Shown here piece after piece: positions 27,068-35,982 of a stretch of 44,981 nucleotides of DNA. The translations under genes and the position numbers were made by a program. The DNA is from Streptomyces sp. CG 926 (GTDB lineage Bacteria > Actinomycetota > Actinomycetes > Streptomycetales > Streptomycetaceae): contig NZ_QGGZ01000026.1 in NCBI RefSeq assembly GCF_003148825.1, positions 1-44,981 of the forward strand, in the 5' to 3' direction. Position 1 is the first letter of the stretch, and each line of letters starts with the position of its first letter. The notes beneath the pieces are model-generated. The model ran no database searches, was not told where the DNA came from, and saw nothing but the letters and a program-made list of their open reading frames with translations.

Positions 27068-28433
27068 GCCCGCCCGCGACATGCCGGACGCCGACGCCCT
27101 CGCCGCGCGCATCGACGCGCTGATGCCCCGCGCCAAAGCCGACCTCGCCGAACTGGTCGCCATCCGCTCGGTGGCCGACCCCCGACAGTTCCCTCCCGAG
27201 GAATGCGCACGGGCCGCCCGCTGGGTGGCCGACGCCTTCACCGAGGCCGGACTGCTCGACGTACGCCTCGCGGAGACCCCCGACGGAAGCCACGCCGTCC
27301 TCGGCCACCGACCCGGGCCGCAAGGCTCACCCACGGTGCTGCTGTACTGCCACTACGACGTACAACCCCCACTCGACCAAGCCGCATGGAACTCCCCGCC
27401 GTTCACGCTCACCGAACGCGACGGACGCTGGTACGGACGCGGCACCGCCGACTGCAAGGGCAACATCGTCATGCACCTCACCGCGCTGCGGGCCCTCGGC
27501 GACGCGCTGCCCGTGGGGCTGAAGTTCGTCGCCGAGGGGTCCGAGGAACAGGGCACCGGCGGGCTGGAGGAGTACGTCACCGCGCACCCCGGTGACATCT
27601 GCGCCGACACGCTCCTCATCTGCGACACCGGCAACGCCGCAGTCGGCCGGCCCACCGCCACCACCGCACTGCGCGGCCTCGCCAACGTCGTCGTCACCGT
27701 CACCACCCTCCGCGGCGACCTGCACTCAGGCATGTTCGGCGGTCCCGCCCCCGACGCCCTGGCCGCCCTCATCCAGATCCTGTCCACCCTGCGCGACCCG
27801 GACGGCGGCACCCGCATCGACGGCCTGGACTGCACCGGCACCTGGACCGGAGCGCCGTACGAGGAGGAGCAGTTCCGTGCCGACGCCTCCGTCCTGGACG
27901 GGGTCCGCCTCACCGGCTCGGGCACGGTGGCGGACCGGCTCTGGGCACGCCCGGCCGTGACCGTGCTCGGCATCGACTGCCCGCCCGTGGTCGGTTCTGC
28001 CGCCGCCGTGCCCGCTTCGGCCCGGGCCCGGGTCAGCCTGCGGGTTCCGCCGGAGACGGATTCCGGCGCCGCACTGGCGGCCCTCACCGCACACCTCACG
28101 GCCGCCACGCCCTGGGGCGCCCGAGTCTCGGTCGAGAAAGAAGGCACCGGGTCGCCGTTCCGTGCGGCCACCGACGGACCGGCGTACCGGGCCATGGGGC
28201 GAGCCATGGAGCAGGCCTACGGCCGCCCGATGGAGTTCCTGGGCCAGGGCGGGTCCATCCCCCTGTGCAACGTACTCGCCGCAACCTGCCCGGACGCGGA
28301 GATCATCCTCATGGGCGTCGAGGAGCCCCGCTGCCTCATCCACGCCCCCGACGAGAGCGTCGACCCGACCGAGATCCGCAACATGGCCCTCACCGAGGCA
28401 CTCTTCCTCCTCGGCTACGCCGCAAAACGCTGA
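27060..28433 (+). CDS. M20-family metallo-dipeptidase
   Basis: 457 residues. The di-zinc ligands of the family are all present: YCHYDVQP (H98, D100), GTADCKGN (D131, bridging), EGSEEQGTGG (general base E162 and ligand E163), ICDTG (D189) and a late histidine in LIHAPDES. The lid domain lies between ~200 and 370. Members hydrolyse dipeptides such as carnosine or Cys-Gly, or N-acyl amino acids. The start ATG 27060 overlaps the upstream gene, placing it in one operon with a permease that may deliver its substrate. Confidence 0.94.
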   Translation: MTEPARDMPDADALAARIDALMPRAKADLAELVAIRSVADPRQFPPEECARAARWVADAFTEAGLLDVRLAETPDGSHAVLGHRPGPQGSPTVLLYCHYDVQPPLDQAAWNSPPFTLTERDGRWYGRGTADCKGNIVMHLTALRALGDALPVGLKFVAEGSEEQGTGGLEEYVTAHPGDICADTLLICDTGNAAVGRPTATTALRGLANVVVTVTTLRGDLHSGMFGGPAPDALAALIQILSTLRDPDGGTRIDGLDCTGTWTGAPYEEEQFRADASVLDGVRLTGSGTVADRLWARPAVTVLGIDCPPVVGSAAAVPASARARVSLRVPPETDSGAALAALTAHLTAATPWGARVSVEKEGTGSPFRAATDGPAYRAMGRAMEQAYGRPMEFLGQGGSIPLCNVLAATCPDAEIILMGVEEPRCLIHAPDESVDPTEIRNMALTEALFLLGYAAKR

Positions 28434-29102
28434 CCCGGGACGGACCCGAACCACAACGAGCCCCACCACGCACGTCGTCGGGATTCCACGGACAGGCACC
28501 ACGGCGTCCTCGGGGAGGCCGCCCGGAAGACCGCCGCCGACGCGGACCGGCCGCGGACCTTCACCGACCACCTGGAACGCGGAGGTGCCACCCTCACGGA
28601 ACTGCAGGACCTCACGGACGCCTGGATCCTCTACGCCACGGACCCGAACCCCCTGACGCAGTGGCCGCGCCGCGCGGACGAGCGGTCCGCCATGTCGGAC
28701 ACGAGGGAGCGGAATTCCCGGGACGGCGTCCGGGAGACCGGGGGACTCGGTACGCCTGCTCCGGCCGGCCGGCTGGTTGCGGGGCGTCCGACCCGGACGG
28801 CGAGCAACGCCCCGGAAGCCACCTGGTCCGAGGCAGGACGCCGCGACCGCGGAGCTCCCCGCAGGGCTGCCGCGCAGCCGGAGATACAGGGGCGGCTGCT
28901 GGTGGGCGATGCTGTCGTGAGGACGGGTGCCCTCGGCATGTCGATCGCCGAGGCAGACCTGGGCTGCCGTGGTTCTGATTGTGTCGGCAGGGCGGGAAGG
29001 AGCGTCCGTAACCCTTCGGGAGGCTGGTGTGGCAGGCGAGCGGATCGGACTGGCGCAGGTGCCGGCGGCTGCGGAGGCCGCGGCGCCCGTGGCCGGTTCG
29101 AG
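28434..29102. other. Region of coding remnants
   Basis: No intact gene. Around 28,490-28,690 one frame reads like protein (TFTDHLERGGATLTELQDLTDAWILYATDPNPLTQWPRRADE) but has no start and is not followed by a sensible continuation. Further on, the DNA becomes the decayed phosphatase. Probably the remnant of another small gene or of the phosphatase's upstream partner. Confidence 0.4.
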
Positions 29103-30060
29103 GCCCGCTACGTGTCGTTCCTGTTCGTCGATGTCGTCGGCCGGCGCCTGCTGCGCGTCCACGACACGGCCGACCGGCAGCAGGAGGACCGCGCGGAGCG
29201 GATCCCCTTGGCCGGCAGCGGCATCTACGACGACGTCCTGCGCCACCAGCGCCTGGTACTGGCGCCGGACGGCGGCCAGGGGCAGAGGGTGCCGGCGCCC
29301 GTCACCAACCGCGGCGACACCATCGGTGTCCTCCGAGGAGGTGCTGGCGCAGGTGCAGGAAGCGGCGCATGCGCTGGCGTACGTCATCGTCACCGACCGG
29401 CGCTTCACCGACCTCTACCACTGGGCCAACCGCACCACCGGGGTGAGCCTGTCCGCGGAGATCCAGCGCCGGCTCCTGCCCGCGGCCTCCGCCTGCGAAG
29501 CACCCCAGTTCACCATCGCCGGCGCCCTGGTCCCTGCCTCCGACATCGCTCGCGACACCTACGACTTCAGCCTCGACCAGGACACACTCCACCTGTCGAT
29601 CACCGACGCGATGGGCCACGACGTCAGCGCCTCGCCGATGGCCACCCTCCTGGCCAACGCCTCCCGGGGCGCCCGCCGTGCCGGAGAAGACCTCGCCGAA
29701 CAGGCCCGCCAACTCCACCAGGCCCTCCTCGACCACGGCCGGCACAGCCTCGCCACCGGCCAGCTCCTGCGCATCGCCCTCGACGGCACCGGGGCTCAGC
29801 TCGTCAACGCCGGCCACCCCTGGCCGCTGCGGCTGCGCGACGGCGCCGTGAGCGAACTGAGCCTGGAGGTGGACCTACCCTTCGGCGTCGCCCAGCAGTG
29901 CGCCTTCGACTCGGTGACCGGATCCTGCTCCACACGGACGGGATGCAGGAACGCGACGCCGAAACCGTCGACCTGCCAGGCCTCCTGCGCAAGACCGCCG
30001 AGGAACACCCCCGCAAGGTGGTACGCGCCCTGGTCGGCGCCGTCACCGACGCCTACGAGT
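29103..30060 (+). pseudogene. Decayed SpoIIE/PP2C-type serine phosphatase with GAF-like N-terminus
   Basis: Three successive frames are needed to follow the family. YVSFLFVDVVGRRLLRV to PVTNRGDTIGVL (GAF-like) is in one frame. EEVLAQVQEAAHALAYVIV, LSAEIQRRLLPA, HLSITDAMGHDVSA and LVNAGHPWPLRLRDG are in a second frame from about 29330. GDRILLHTDGMQERDAETVDLP returns to the first frame from about 29913. The usual C-terminal DDATVMCLDW segment is missing. Intact members dephosphorylate anti-sigma antagonists. Two frameshifts plus truncation make function very unlikely unless the assembly is wrong. Confidence 0.82.
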
Positions 30061-30086
30061 GTCGCCCGCCAGCTTCGGGCACAGGG

Positions 30087-30122
30087 CCGGGCCCCGACCC
30101 GGGGGAGAGGGTCGGGGCCCGG
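30087..30122. terminator. Strong hairpin between the phosphatase remnant and csbD
   Basis: A perfect 14-bp stem (left arm 30087-30100, ccgggccccgaccc; right arm 30109-30122) with an 8-base G-rich loop. It lies between convergent reading directions, so it can end transcription from both sides, mainly that of csbD on the minus strand. Confidence 0.75.
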
Positions 30123-30161
30123 CGGGCGCCGCAGCTCAAGAGGCTGTGCGCGGGGTGCGGT

Positions 30162-30338
30162 TCAGTGGCGGCGGAGGGTGTCCTTGGCGTCTTCCTTGGC
30201 CTGGCGGGCGTTGCCCTTGGCCTGGTCGGCGTGCCCGTCGGCGGTCATCCGCTGGTTGCCGGCCATGCGGCCCATGGCCTCCTTGGCCTTGCCCTTGGCC
30301 TGTTCGACCTGTGCCTTGGTCTTCTCGGTGCCCGACAT
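30162..30338 (-). CDS. CsbD-like stress protein
   Basis: 58 residues from ATG 30338 with gaggagg upstream. It is a fully helical, Lys/Ala/Gln-rich small protein with the family pattern VEQAKGKAKEAMGRMAGNQR, DGHADQAKGNARQAKEDAKD. CsbD proteins are general-stress proteins of unknown mechanism, under sigma-B-like control in Bacillus. In Streptomyces many copies exist. The neighbouring decayed phosphatase belongs to the same type of stress-sigma regulatory network, though a link here is only suggestive. Confidence 0.92.
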   Translation of the reverse strand: MSGTEKTKAQVEQAKGKAKEAMGRMAGNQRMTADGHADQAKGNARQAKEDAKDTLRRH

Positions 30339-30769
30339 GGGGACCTCCTCGTGTAGTACCGGGTTGGTCGTGACCACTCGCCTGCTCACGATCCCGAGAC
30401 CCAAACCCCGCATCGGCCCGCCGATGTCGGATCCCACCCGTCGGCTTCGGCAGGCGGCTCATCGGCGCCCTTCGGGGTGCGCCGGATCCGGCGCGGCGAA
30501 GTCACGCCACAGGAGCCGACTTGATGCAGGTCGTGAGCCGGTTCTGCCGCTGCTCGGCGTTCGGGTGGGGCCGGGCTTATCGCCTCGGCGAGCGGCTCTC
30601 CGAGCCGGCCTCACTCTCCTGAAGGAATCCGGCCACTGGAACGGGAAGCAGCGACGATTTCCAAAACGTCCCTTTCCGTACACCTTCCCTCCCTGCGCTC
30701 CTCTATCGGACCGGGACATCCCGGCATGTCACCGACCGCGGGCACGCCCCGCCGGACCCAGGGGGAACC
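30339..30769. other. Gene-free stretch upstream of csbD and the next gene
   Basis: About 430 bases between divergent genes. I see no credible gene. It should hold promoters for csbD on the minus strand and for the small gene at 30770, which has ccagggggaacc just before its ATG. Confidence 0.4.
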
Positions 30770-31075
30770 ATGCCTGAACTCGATCTCGGACTCGCGACGG
30801 ATTGGAAAGAGGGGGAGCCGAACGGCAAGGTCAAGCTGACGCAGACCCAGACCTACCCGACCAGCGGGCACAAGAACGTCGCGGTCATCTCCCCGAACAG
30901 CGTGGAGATCGTGATGAACTCCAACTTCTCCAGCACCCAGGAGATGGACAAGGTCTACTTCGTCACCCACCACGGCAGCACGAAGAAGATCGTCGGCATC
31001 CTCGACTCCAACGGCGACCTTCGGATCGCAGGCAGGGTGATCACCGACCAGAAGAACCTCACCTGGGACTCGTGA
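30770..31075 (+). CDS. Small conserved actinobacterial protein, likely DUF6342-like
   Basis: 101 residues from ATG 30770 behind agggggaa. The composition is unusual for the window (many Asn, Ser, Thr, Lys), suggesting a beta-rich fold: VKLTQTQTYPTSGHKNVAVISPNSVEIVMNSNFS, then MDKVYFVTHHGSTKKIVGILDSNGDLRIAGRVITD. It has no signal peptide or cysteine. I recall similar single-domain proteins in many Streptomyces under a domain of unknown function (possibly DUF6342), but the number is from memory. It stands alone, with its own terminator downstream. Confidence 0.8.
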   Translation: MPELDLGLATDWKEGEPNGKVKLTQTQTYPTSGHKNVAVISPNSVEIVMNSNFSSTQEMDKVYFVTHHGSTKKIVGILDSNGDLRIAGRVITDQKNLTWDS

Positions 31076-31143
31076 GCCCCCTCGGGGAGCTCGTAGCCAG
31101 GCGGCGAGGCCGCGTCGCCGCTTGAGCCTCCCACCCCCACAGC

Positions 31144-31184
31144 ACGAGGGCCCGTACGACCTGACCGGTCGGGCGGGCCCTCGT
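31144..31184 (+). terminator. Terminator behind the small DUF gene
   Basis: Perfect 10-bp arms acgagggccc (31144-31153) and gggccctcgt (31175-31184), with additional internal pairing. The following ~440 bases up to 31626 contain no gene I can support. Confidence 0.7.
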
Positions 31185-31626
31185 CGTTGCTGACGGCATG
31201 GTGCTTCCAGTCCCCGCAGACCGCATCGGTACGGCAACGAGCAAGCCGCACGGTGTTCGACTCGGTGGTGTGCATGTGGGCCGGGTGATGCCTCCGTCAT
31301 GCCCTCCTCCTCCCACATGGCGCGAGCCGCCCTGATGCGGACGGCGTAGACGTACGCGGCCGAGCAAGGCTGAGCGGGAGTCGGCTCAGGTTCTCGGGGT
31401 GCTCACGCCGGTTGTGGGAAGCAGCCTGCGGAGCAGATCATCTGGCGGAGCGGTCGATTCGCCGGTCCTGTTCGCTGTGGCCGGATGGCCTTCCAGCATC
31501 CGATGCATGCTGGACCCGCGCTGGTTCAGCAGTTCGGCGATCCGGTCTGCTCGGTGTCCAGTCGGCCGGCGCCCAGGAGCAGCCCTTGCGGCCTACCTGT
31601 CCAGCGCAATCGCGGAAGATGGGACC

Positions 31627-32175
31627 ATGACGGGGGACACGAGCGAGATCGTTCTGAGTAAGCAGGACCTTCGTGAGGTCGCTGCGTTCGCTGCGGCGTG
31701 TGCGGAGGTGGTGCTTGAGATATTCGAGGCCGATCAGCCGGACGACCCGCGTCCTCGAGAAGCCATCGGTGCCGCGTGGGAGTTCGCTCGGGGTGGCGAA
31801 CGCGGGAAATCTCTGCGCGACACAGCGTCAGCGGCCCTCAAAGCGGCGAAGAGTGCAGACACCGCGGCTGCCCGAGAGGCAGCGTGGGCAGCGATGTCTG
31901 CGGCAGGCTCCGCCTACCTGCATCCGCTGGCCAAGGCCACCCAGGTCAAGCACATTCTCGGAGCCGGCGCTTATGCAGCCAGAGCAGCCGAACTCGTCGC
32001 CGGCGACGATCGGAGCGTCGGTGTCAAATACCTTGAGCAGGCGGTGCTGAGCGCGACACCAGTCGTCGTTGACGTGCTCAAACGCTTTCCGACGGCGCCA
32101 AGTGGCGGCGGACGGGTTGGCGAGTTGATCCGCATGCTGGACTTCGACCTTCGTTCCCTCACCATCGCCGAGTGA
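31627..32175 (+). CDS. Putative immunity protein, Imm5-like helical repeat protein
   Basis: 182 residues from ATG 31627 with ggaagatggga upstream; a longer frame from 31399 has non-coding composition. It is all-alpha. The motif RPREAIGAAWEFARGGERGKSLRDTASAALKAAKSADTAAAREAAWAAMSAAGSAYLHPLAKATQVKHILGAGAYAARAAEL, with its AA..AA periodicity, is typical of putative immunity proteins of the Imm5 type found near polymorphic toxins. No toxin gene is recognisable next to it, so it is either an orphan or a moonlighting family member. The function is inferred from resemblance only. Confidence 0.7.
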   Translation: MTGDTSEIVLSKQDLREVAAFAAACAEVVLEIFEADQPDDPRPREAIGAAWEFARGGERGKSLRDTASAALKAAKSADTAAAREAAWAAMSAAGSAYLHPLAKATQVKHILGAGAYAARAAELVAGDDRSVGVKYLEQAVLSATPVVVDVLKRFPTAPSGGGRVGELIRMLDFDLRSLTIAE

Positions 32176-32221
32176 CCTTCAGCGTCCGGACGGCGCGGCC
32201 TCACACCCGCCAGTCCTTGAG

Positions 32222-32774
32222 GTGGGCGAAGCCGTGCTCGTCAGGACGAGCAGGACGAGCAGGGCGCGCAGGACGAGCAGGAGGCGCTTCCCCCGGAGTA
32301 CCGCATGGCGATCGAAGACAAGAAGACCTTGCTCACCGGCGGCGCCGATTTCGAGGCCGACCCCTACCCCATGGACGGCCGTACCGAGGAGCCCCTGCCA
32401 CGTCCGACGAGGTCATCGCCGACCGCGCCACGTGGACGCCGGCGTACGGCTCCGAGCCGCTCCCCGCGGCCCCGGTGTGGACGTCGCCGCCCGACGGCGG
32501 CGGTGTCCCGTCCAAGCCCTTCCAACTGTGCTGGACCAGCGACGTGGGCGCGGCCGCCGGCTCGGCCTTCACGGGTACCGGATCCGCGGCTCTGGACGGG
32601 TTCGGCATCACCGGGTACCCGCTCCACATCACCGAACGGGACACGCCCACGGCGGAGCCGTCACTGACGCGGGGCCCGCTGCTGAACGCGATGAACCCGA
32701 TCATTGACGGCTTCAATGCCCCCTCAGGCGAAGCCCCGGCCCCCGCCTGGACTTCCGGCACAGTGCATCAGTAG
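32222..32774 (+). pseudogene. Frameshifted hypothetical gene
   Basis: Two frames share one protein. The first reads RQDEQDEQGAQDEQEALPPEYRMAIEDKKTLLTGGADFEADPYPMDGRTEEPLP. About 32395-32405 one base appears to be missing. The second continues SDEVIADRATWTPAYGSEPLPAAPVWTSPPDGGG to the stop at 32774. There is no start codon in the first frame upstream of the acidic DEQ repeats. The family is unknown to me; Trp, Pro and Gly-rich segments suggest a structural or bacteriophage-like protein. It ends overlapping the convergent glutamate decarboxylase gene. A sequencing error is possible but would not explain the missing start. Confidence 0.6.
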
Positions 32775-34132
32775 CCGGTGCCGCGCTTGATCTGGGTCCG
32801 CTCGATGCTGTGGGCCGCTCCCTTGTCGTCCAGCGTGCGACATGCGTCGGCGATGTCCTGGGTCAGGCGGTCGACCTGTTCGCGGCTCAGGTTCTCCTTG
32901 ACCAGGGCGCGCAGGATCTTCACCCGTTCCGCGTTGGGCGGGAGGGTGTATGCCGGCACCATCCAGCCCCGCTCGGCCGAGAGCTGCCAGGCGATGTCGG
33001 ACTCGTCGTAGGCGTGCTTGCCGGCGAGACGGAAAGCGACCAGCGGCAACTGTTCAAGGTCGCTCCCGATCACTTCGAAGCGGCCGCTGCTGCGCAGATT
33101 GTCCGCCAGTGCGCGGGCGTTCTCCTGCATCGTCTTCATGACGTAGGTGTAGCCCTGGCGGCCGAGCCGCACGAAGTTGTAGTACTGCGCGAGCACCATC
33201 GACGCACCGGTGGAGAAGTTCAGCGTGAACGTCGCGTCGGTCTTGCCGAGGTAGTTCTCGTAGAAGACGAGGTCCTTGGCGAGGTCGGCCTCTTCGCGGA
33301 AGACCAGCCATCCGATGCCGGGGTAGACCAGTCCGTATTTGTGTCCCGAGACGTTGATCGAACGGACCTGCTCGAGCCGGAAGTCCCATTTCGAGTCCGG
33401 GTAGAGGAAGGGCCAGACGAATGCGCCGCTGGCGCCATCGACATGGATCGGAATGTCGAGGTCCCGCTTTTTACGAACGTCCTGCAGGAGCTTGTCGATC
33501 CCGACGACATCGTCCTTGTGGCCGGTGAATGTGGTGCCGAGGACGGCGACGACGCCGATCGTGTTCTCGTCGAGGTGGGGCTCCACATCCTCCGGGCCGA
33601 TCGTGTACTTGTCCTCGGCAAGCGGCACGATCCGTGGCTCGACGTCGAAGTAGCGGCAGAACTTCTCCCATACGACGTGGACGTCACCGCCGAAAACCAG
33701 GTTGGGCCGGTCGGTCGAAAGGCCGGCTGCCTGGCGGCGCTCCCGCCACTTCCACTTCAACGACAGCGCGCCGAGCATGATCGCCTCGGATGACCCCTGA
33801 GTCCGGCATCCGGTCGTCCTGCCGGGTGCGTGGAAGAGGTCCGCGAGCATGCGCACGCAGCGCTGCTCGATCTCGGCGGAAATGGGGTACTCCGCATGGT
33901 CGATGAAATTGCGGTGAAGGTTCTCGGCGATCAGTCGTTGGGCCTCGGGCTCCATCCACGTGGTGACGAACGTGGCGAGGTTGCGTTGCGGGTCGCCCTC
34001 CATGGCGAGATCCACATCCACGAGCCTCATCGCGTCCGTCGCGGTCATCCCTTCCTCCGGGAAGGTTTCCGAGGGAGCGGGCACCGTCAGGAAACGGTTG
34101 CCGAACAGAGCCGAGTCGTCGCGCTTGGTCAT
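32768..34132 (-). CDS. gadB: Glutamate decarboxylase
   Basis: 454 residues, similar to E. coli GadA/GadB (466). The PLP lysine lies in NVSGHKYGLVYPG (K265), and the substrate-domain motifs TTGCRTQGSSEAIMLG, HVDGASGAFVWPF and NLATFVTTWMEPE are intact. It converts glutamate to GABA and CO2, consuming a proton. ATG 34132 matches the family N-terminus; the frame stays open to 34204 but upstream residues look foreign. No canonical ribosome-binding site is visible before this ATG. The GadC-like antiporter gene at 25146 is a possible partner. Confidence 0.96.
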   Translation of the reverse strand: MTKRDDSALFGNRFLTVPAPSETFPEEGMTATDAMRLVDVDLAMEGDPQRNLATFVTTWMEPEAQRLIAENLHRNFIDHAEYPISAEIEQRCVRMLADLFHAPGRTTGCRTQGSSEAIMLGALSLKWKWRERRQAAGLSTDRPNLVFGGDVHVVWEKFCRYFDVEPRIVPLAEDKYTIGPEDVEPHLDENTIGVVAVLGTTFTGHKDDVVGIDKLLQDVRKKRDLDIPIHVDGASGAFVWPFLYPDSKWDFRLEQVRSINVSGHKYGLVYPGIGWLVFREEADLAKDLVFYENYLGKTDATFTLNFSTGASMVLAQYYNFVRLGRQGYTYVMKTMQENARALADNLRSSGRFEVIGSDLEQLPLVAFRLAGKHAYDESDIAWQLSAERGWMVPAYTLPPNAERVKILRALVKENLSREQVDRLTQDIADACRTLDDKGAAHSIERTQIKRGTGY

Positions 34133-34626
34133 GCCTTGATTCAACAGCGCCGGAGCGTGGCGCGGCCGAGGGACACACCGCGCCGTCGGCACGGCCGGCG
34201 ACACCGCGCGGTTCCGGTCGGCGGGCTGCGGATCGAGTCAGGGCCCGGGTAGCCCGTGCCGATAGGGCGTGTGCGGGTGAGAGTGAGGCCCGGAGCGCTC
34301 TAGGGGGCAGCAGTCCCCCGGGCCGCTCTGTGAGTGGTCGGTGTGGTGGCAGCCGGCAGGTGTCAGTGGGCGTGGTCGTGTCTAGCGGTCTTGCTGGCTG
34401 TCTGGTTCGGAGAGGAGTTCGATCAGGGACAGGGCTTCATCGGCTGGCTGTTGAGCCAGCATGCCTGCTTCCAGCAGCGAGAACCGTTGGAACGAACGTA
34501 TGGATCAGCATTGCCTGGTCCGCGCAGCTGCTTGGTGATCTTGGCTGTCATGTGGTGACCAGGCTGCTGCCGCGGGCTGCATAGCAGCAGGACGGCTGGC
34601 TGTCATGGTGTTGCCCATTCCTGTGT
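34133..34626. other. Gene-free region left of the transposase block, with TGTCA repeats
   Basis: About 490 bases without a supported gene. TGTCA occurs at 34361, 34546 and 34601; the last two lie in a shared ggctgtcatg. TGTCA is the usual terminal sequence of TniA/Tn7-class elements, so this may be the left end of the element with transposase-binding sites. I could not find a matching inverted copy on the right. Confidence 0.35.
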
Positions 34627-35925
34627 GTGCGACGTCAGCTGTCGGGTGTGCTGGCGGGTATGGGTAAGGAGTTGCGGCTGGCGCGGGGTGTGGTGGTCCG
34701 TCGTCTGTTGGCGGTGGACCAGGGACCGGGGTCGGTGTCGTCGCTGCACGTGCGGGTGATGGCGGAGGCCGCGGGTGTGACGGTGCGGACGGTGTGGCGG
34801 TGGTTGTCCGAGGCGCGTGAGGGCCGGCTGGAGCCGGTGCCGAGGCAGGACAGGTTCACGCTGGATGACGGGTTGTGGGCGGTCCTGGCGGAGGCGGGCG
34901 GGAATGTCGCGGCGTTGCACCGGCGGATGACGGCCGAGGGTGCGTCCGCGGCCGTGGGTGTGCCGTCGTTGGGCACGTTGCACCGGGCGGTGCAGCGGGA
35001 TCTACGGGCAGGGCGGGTACTGGGGGTGGCGAGGCCATCCCGGAACCGGGTGGAGGTAAGCCGGTATGACCGGGTCCTGGCTGACCTGAAACTGCAGCGG
35101 GCGGGTGAGGGCCTGCCGGTGGTCGACACGGATCCGATGGCCCTGCCAGGGGATGGGGACGGTGCGCAGAAGGCGGTGCCTCCGCGGGGTGGGGTGCGGT
35201 TGTTCGTGCCGGGGGCGCGGGTGGTGTCGACGGCCGTGGTGGCTGCGGTGGTGGAGTCGGTCGGGCACACGGTTGCGGCGCGGGGGATCGGTTGCTGGTT
35301 CGGGGATCCGGGGGTGGGTAAGACGGTGGCGGTGCAGCAGGCGCTGCATCTGCTGCCCTCGAGGGTGCCGGTGTGGCGGGCGGTGGTCGCGGTGAAGCCG
35401 GGCCTGCCGCAGATGCGCGCGTCGTTGCTGGAAGCCCTGGGCCTGCCGGCGGTTTCTCTCTCGCACCGGGCGCAGCCGGCGGACCGCGCCCTCGGGGAGG
35501 CGCTGTGCCGTCCCGGGGTGTTGCTCCTCGATGATGCGCAGCGTCTGTCTCCCGCTCTGCTGGACTACCTGCGGTTGCTGTGGGACGAGCCGAGGACGGC
35601 GGCGTCGCTGGTGCTGTGCGGGGCGGGAGCGGAACGGATGATCGCGCGGGCCCCGGCCATGCGCTCCAGGGTCCTGACCTGGCACCAGGTTCCCGGAATG
35701 GAACCGGAACAGCTCACGAAGACGCTGGCCATGTTCCATGCCGTGTGGGAGGACACGGATCCGGCAGATGTGGGGTGGGCGGATGCCACAGTCGCGCGAG
35801 GCAACTTCCGTACCTGGGCGAAGATCACCTCTCACCTCTACGCCCTGTCCAAGCGTGAGAACGCCACACGAGTAGACCGCCTCCTGATCGAGCAGGCCTG
35901 TGCCCGGCTGGGCCCCTACCCGTGA
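34627..35925 (+). CDS. AAA+ ATPase fused to a transposase-like DNA-binding region (TniB/TnsC class)
   Basis: 432 residues. Residues ~40-150 parallel the N-terminus of the transposase at 35983: a helix-turn-helix (MAEAAGVTVRTVWRWLSEAREG), then LAEAGGNVAALHRRM and PSLGTLHRAVQRDLRAGR. In place of a catalytic DDE domain an AAA+ module follows, with Walker A GDPGVGKT (226-233), Walker B VLLLDDAQRLS (from 298) and the C-terminal FHAVWEDTDPADVGWADATVARGNFRTWAKITSH shared with the two other ATPases here. TniB/TnsC/MuB proteins select targets and activate the transposase. The GTG 34627 start is uncertain because no ribosome-binding site is visible. It is 57 bases upstream of the transposase gene. Confidence 0.85.
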   Translation: MRRQLSGVLAGMGKELRLARGVVVRRLLAVDQGPGSVSSLHVRVMAEAAGVTVRTVWRWLSEAREGRLEPVPRQDRFTLDDGLWAVLAEAGGNVAALHRRMTAEGASAAVGVPSLGTLHRAVQRDLRAGRVLGVARPSRNRVEVSRYDRVLADLKLQRAGEGLPVVDTDPMALPGDGDGAQKAVPPRGGVRLFVPGARVVSTAVVAAVVESVGHTVAARGIGCWFGDPGVGKTVAVQQALHLLPSRVPVWRAVVAVKPGLPQMRASLLEALGLPAVSLSHRAQPADRALGEALCRPGVLLLDDAQRLSPALLDYLRLLWDEPRTAASLVLCGAGAERMIARAPAMRSRVLTWHQVPGMEPEQLTKTLAMFHAVWEDTDPADVGWADATVARGNFRTWAKITSHLYALSKRENATRVDRLLIEQACARLGPYP

Positions 35926-35982
35926 CATCGCCCGGCACCCGAGGAGAAGGAAGCCCGAGGCAGAGCGACAGGCGGGACACCC

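Noticed and set aside
32810..33793. Plus-strand frame opposite gadB
   Set aside because: Antisense to an intact glutamate decarboxylase; no motif.
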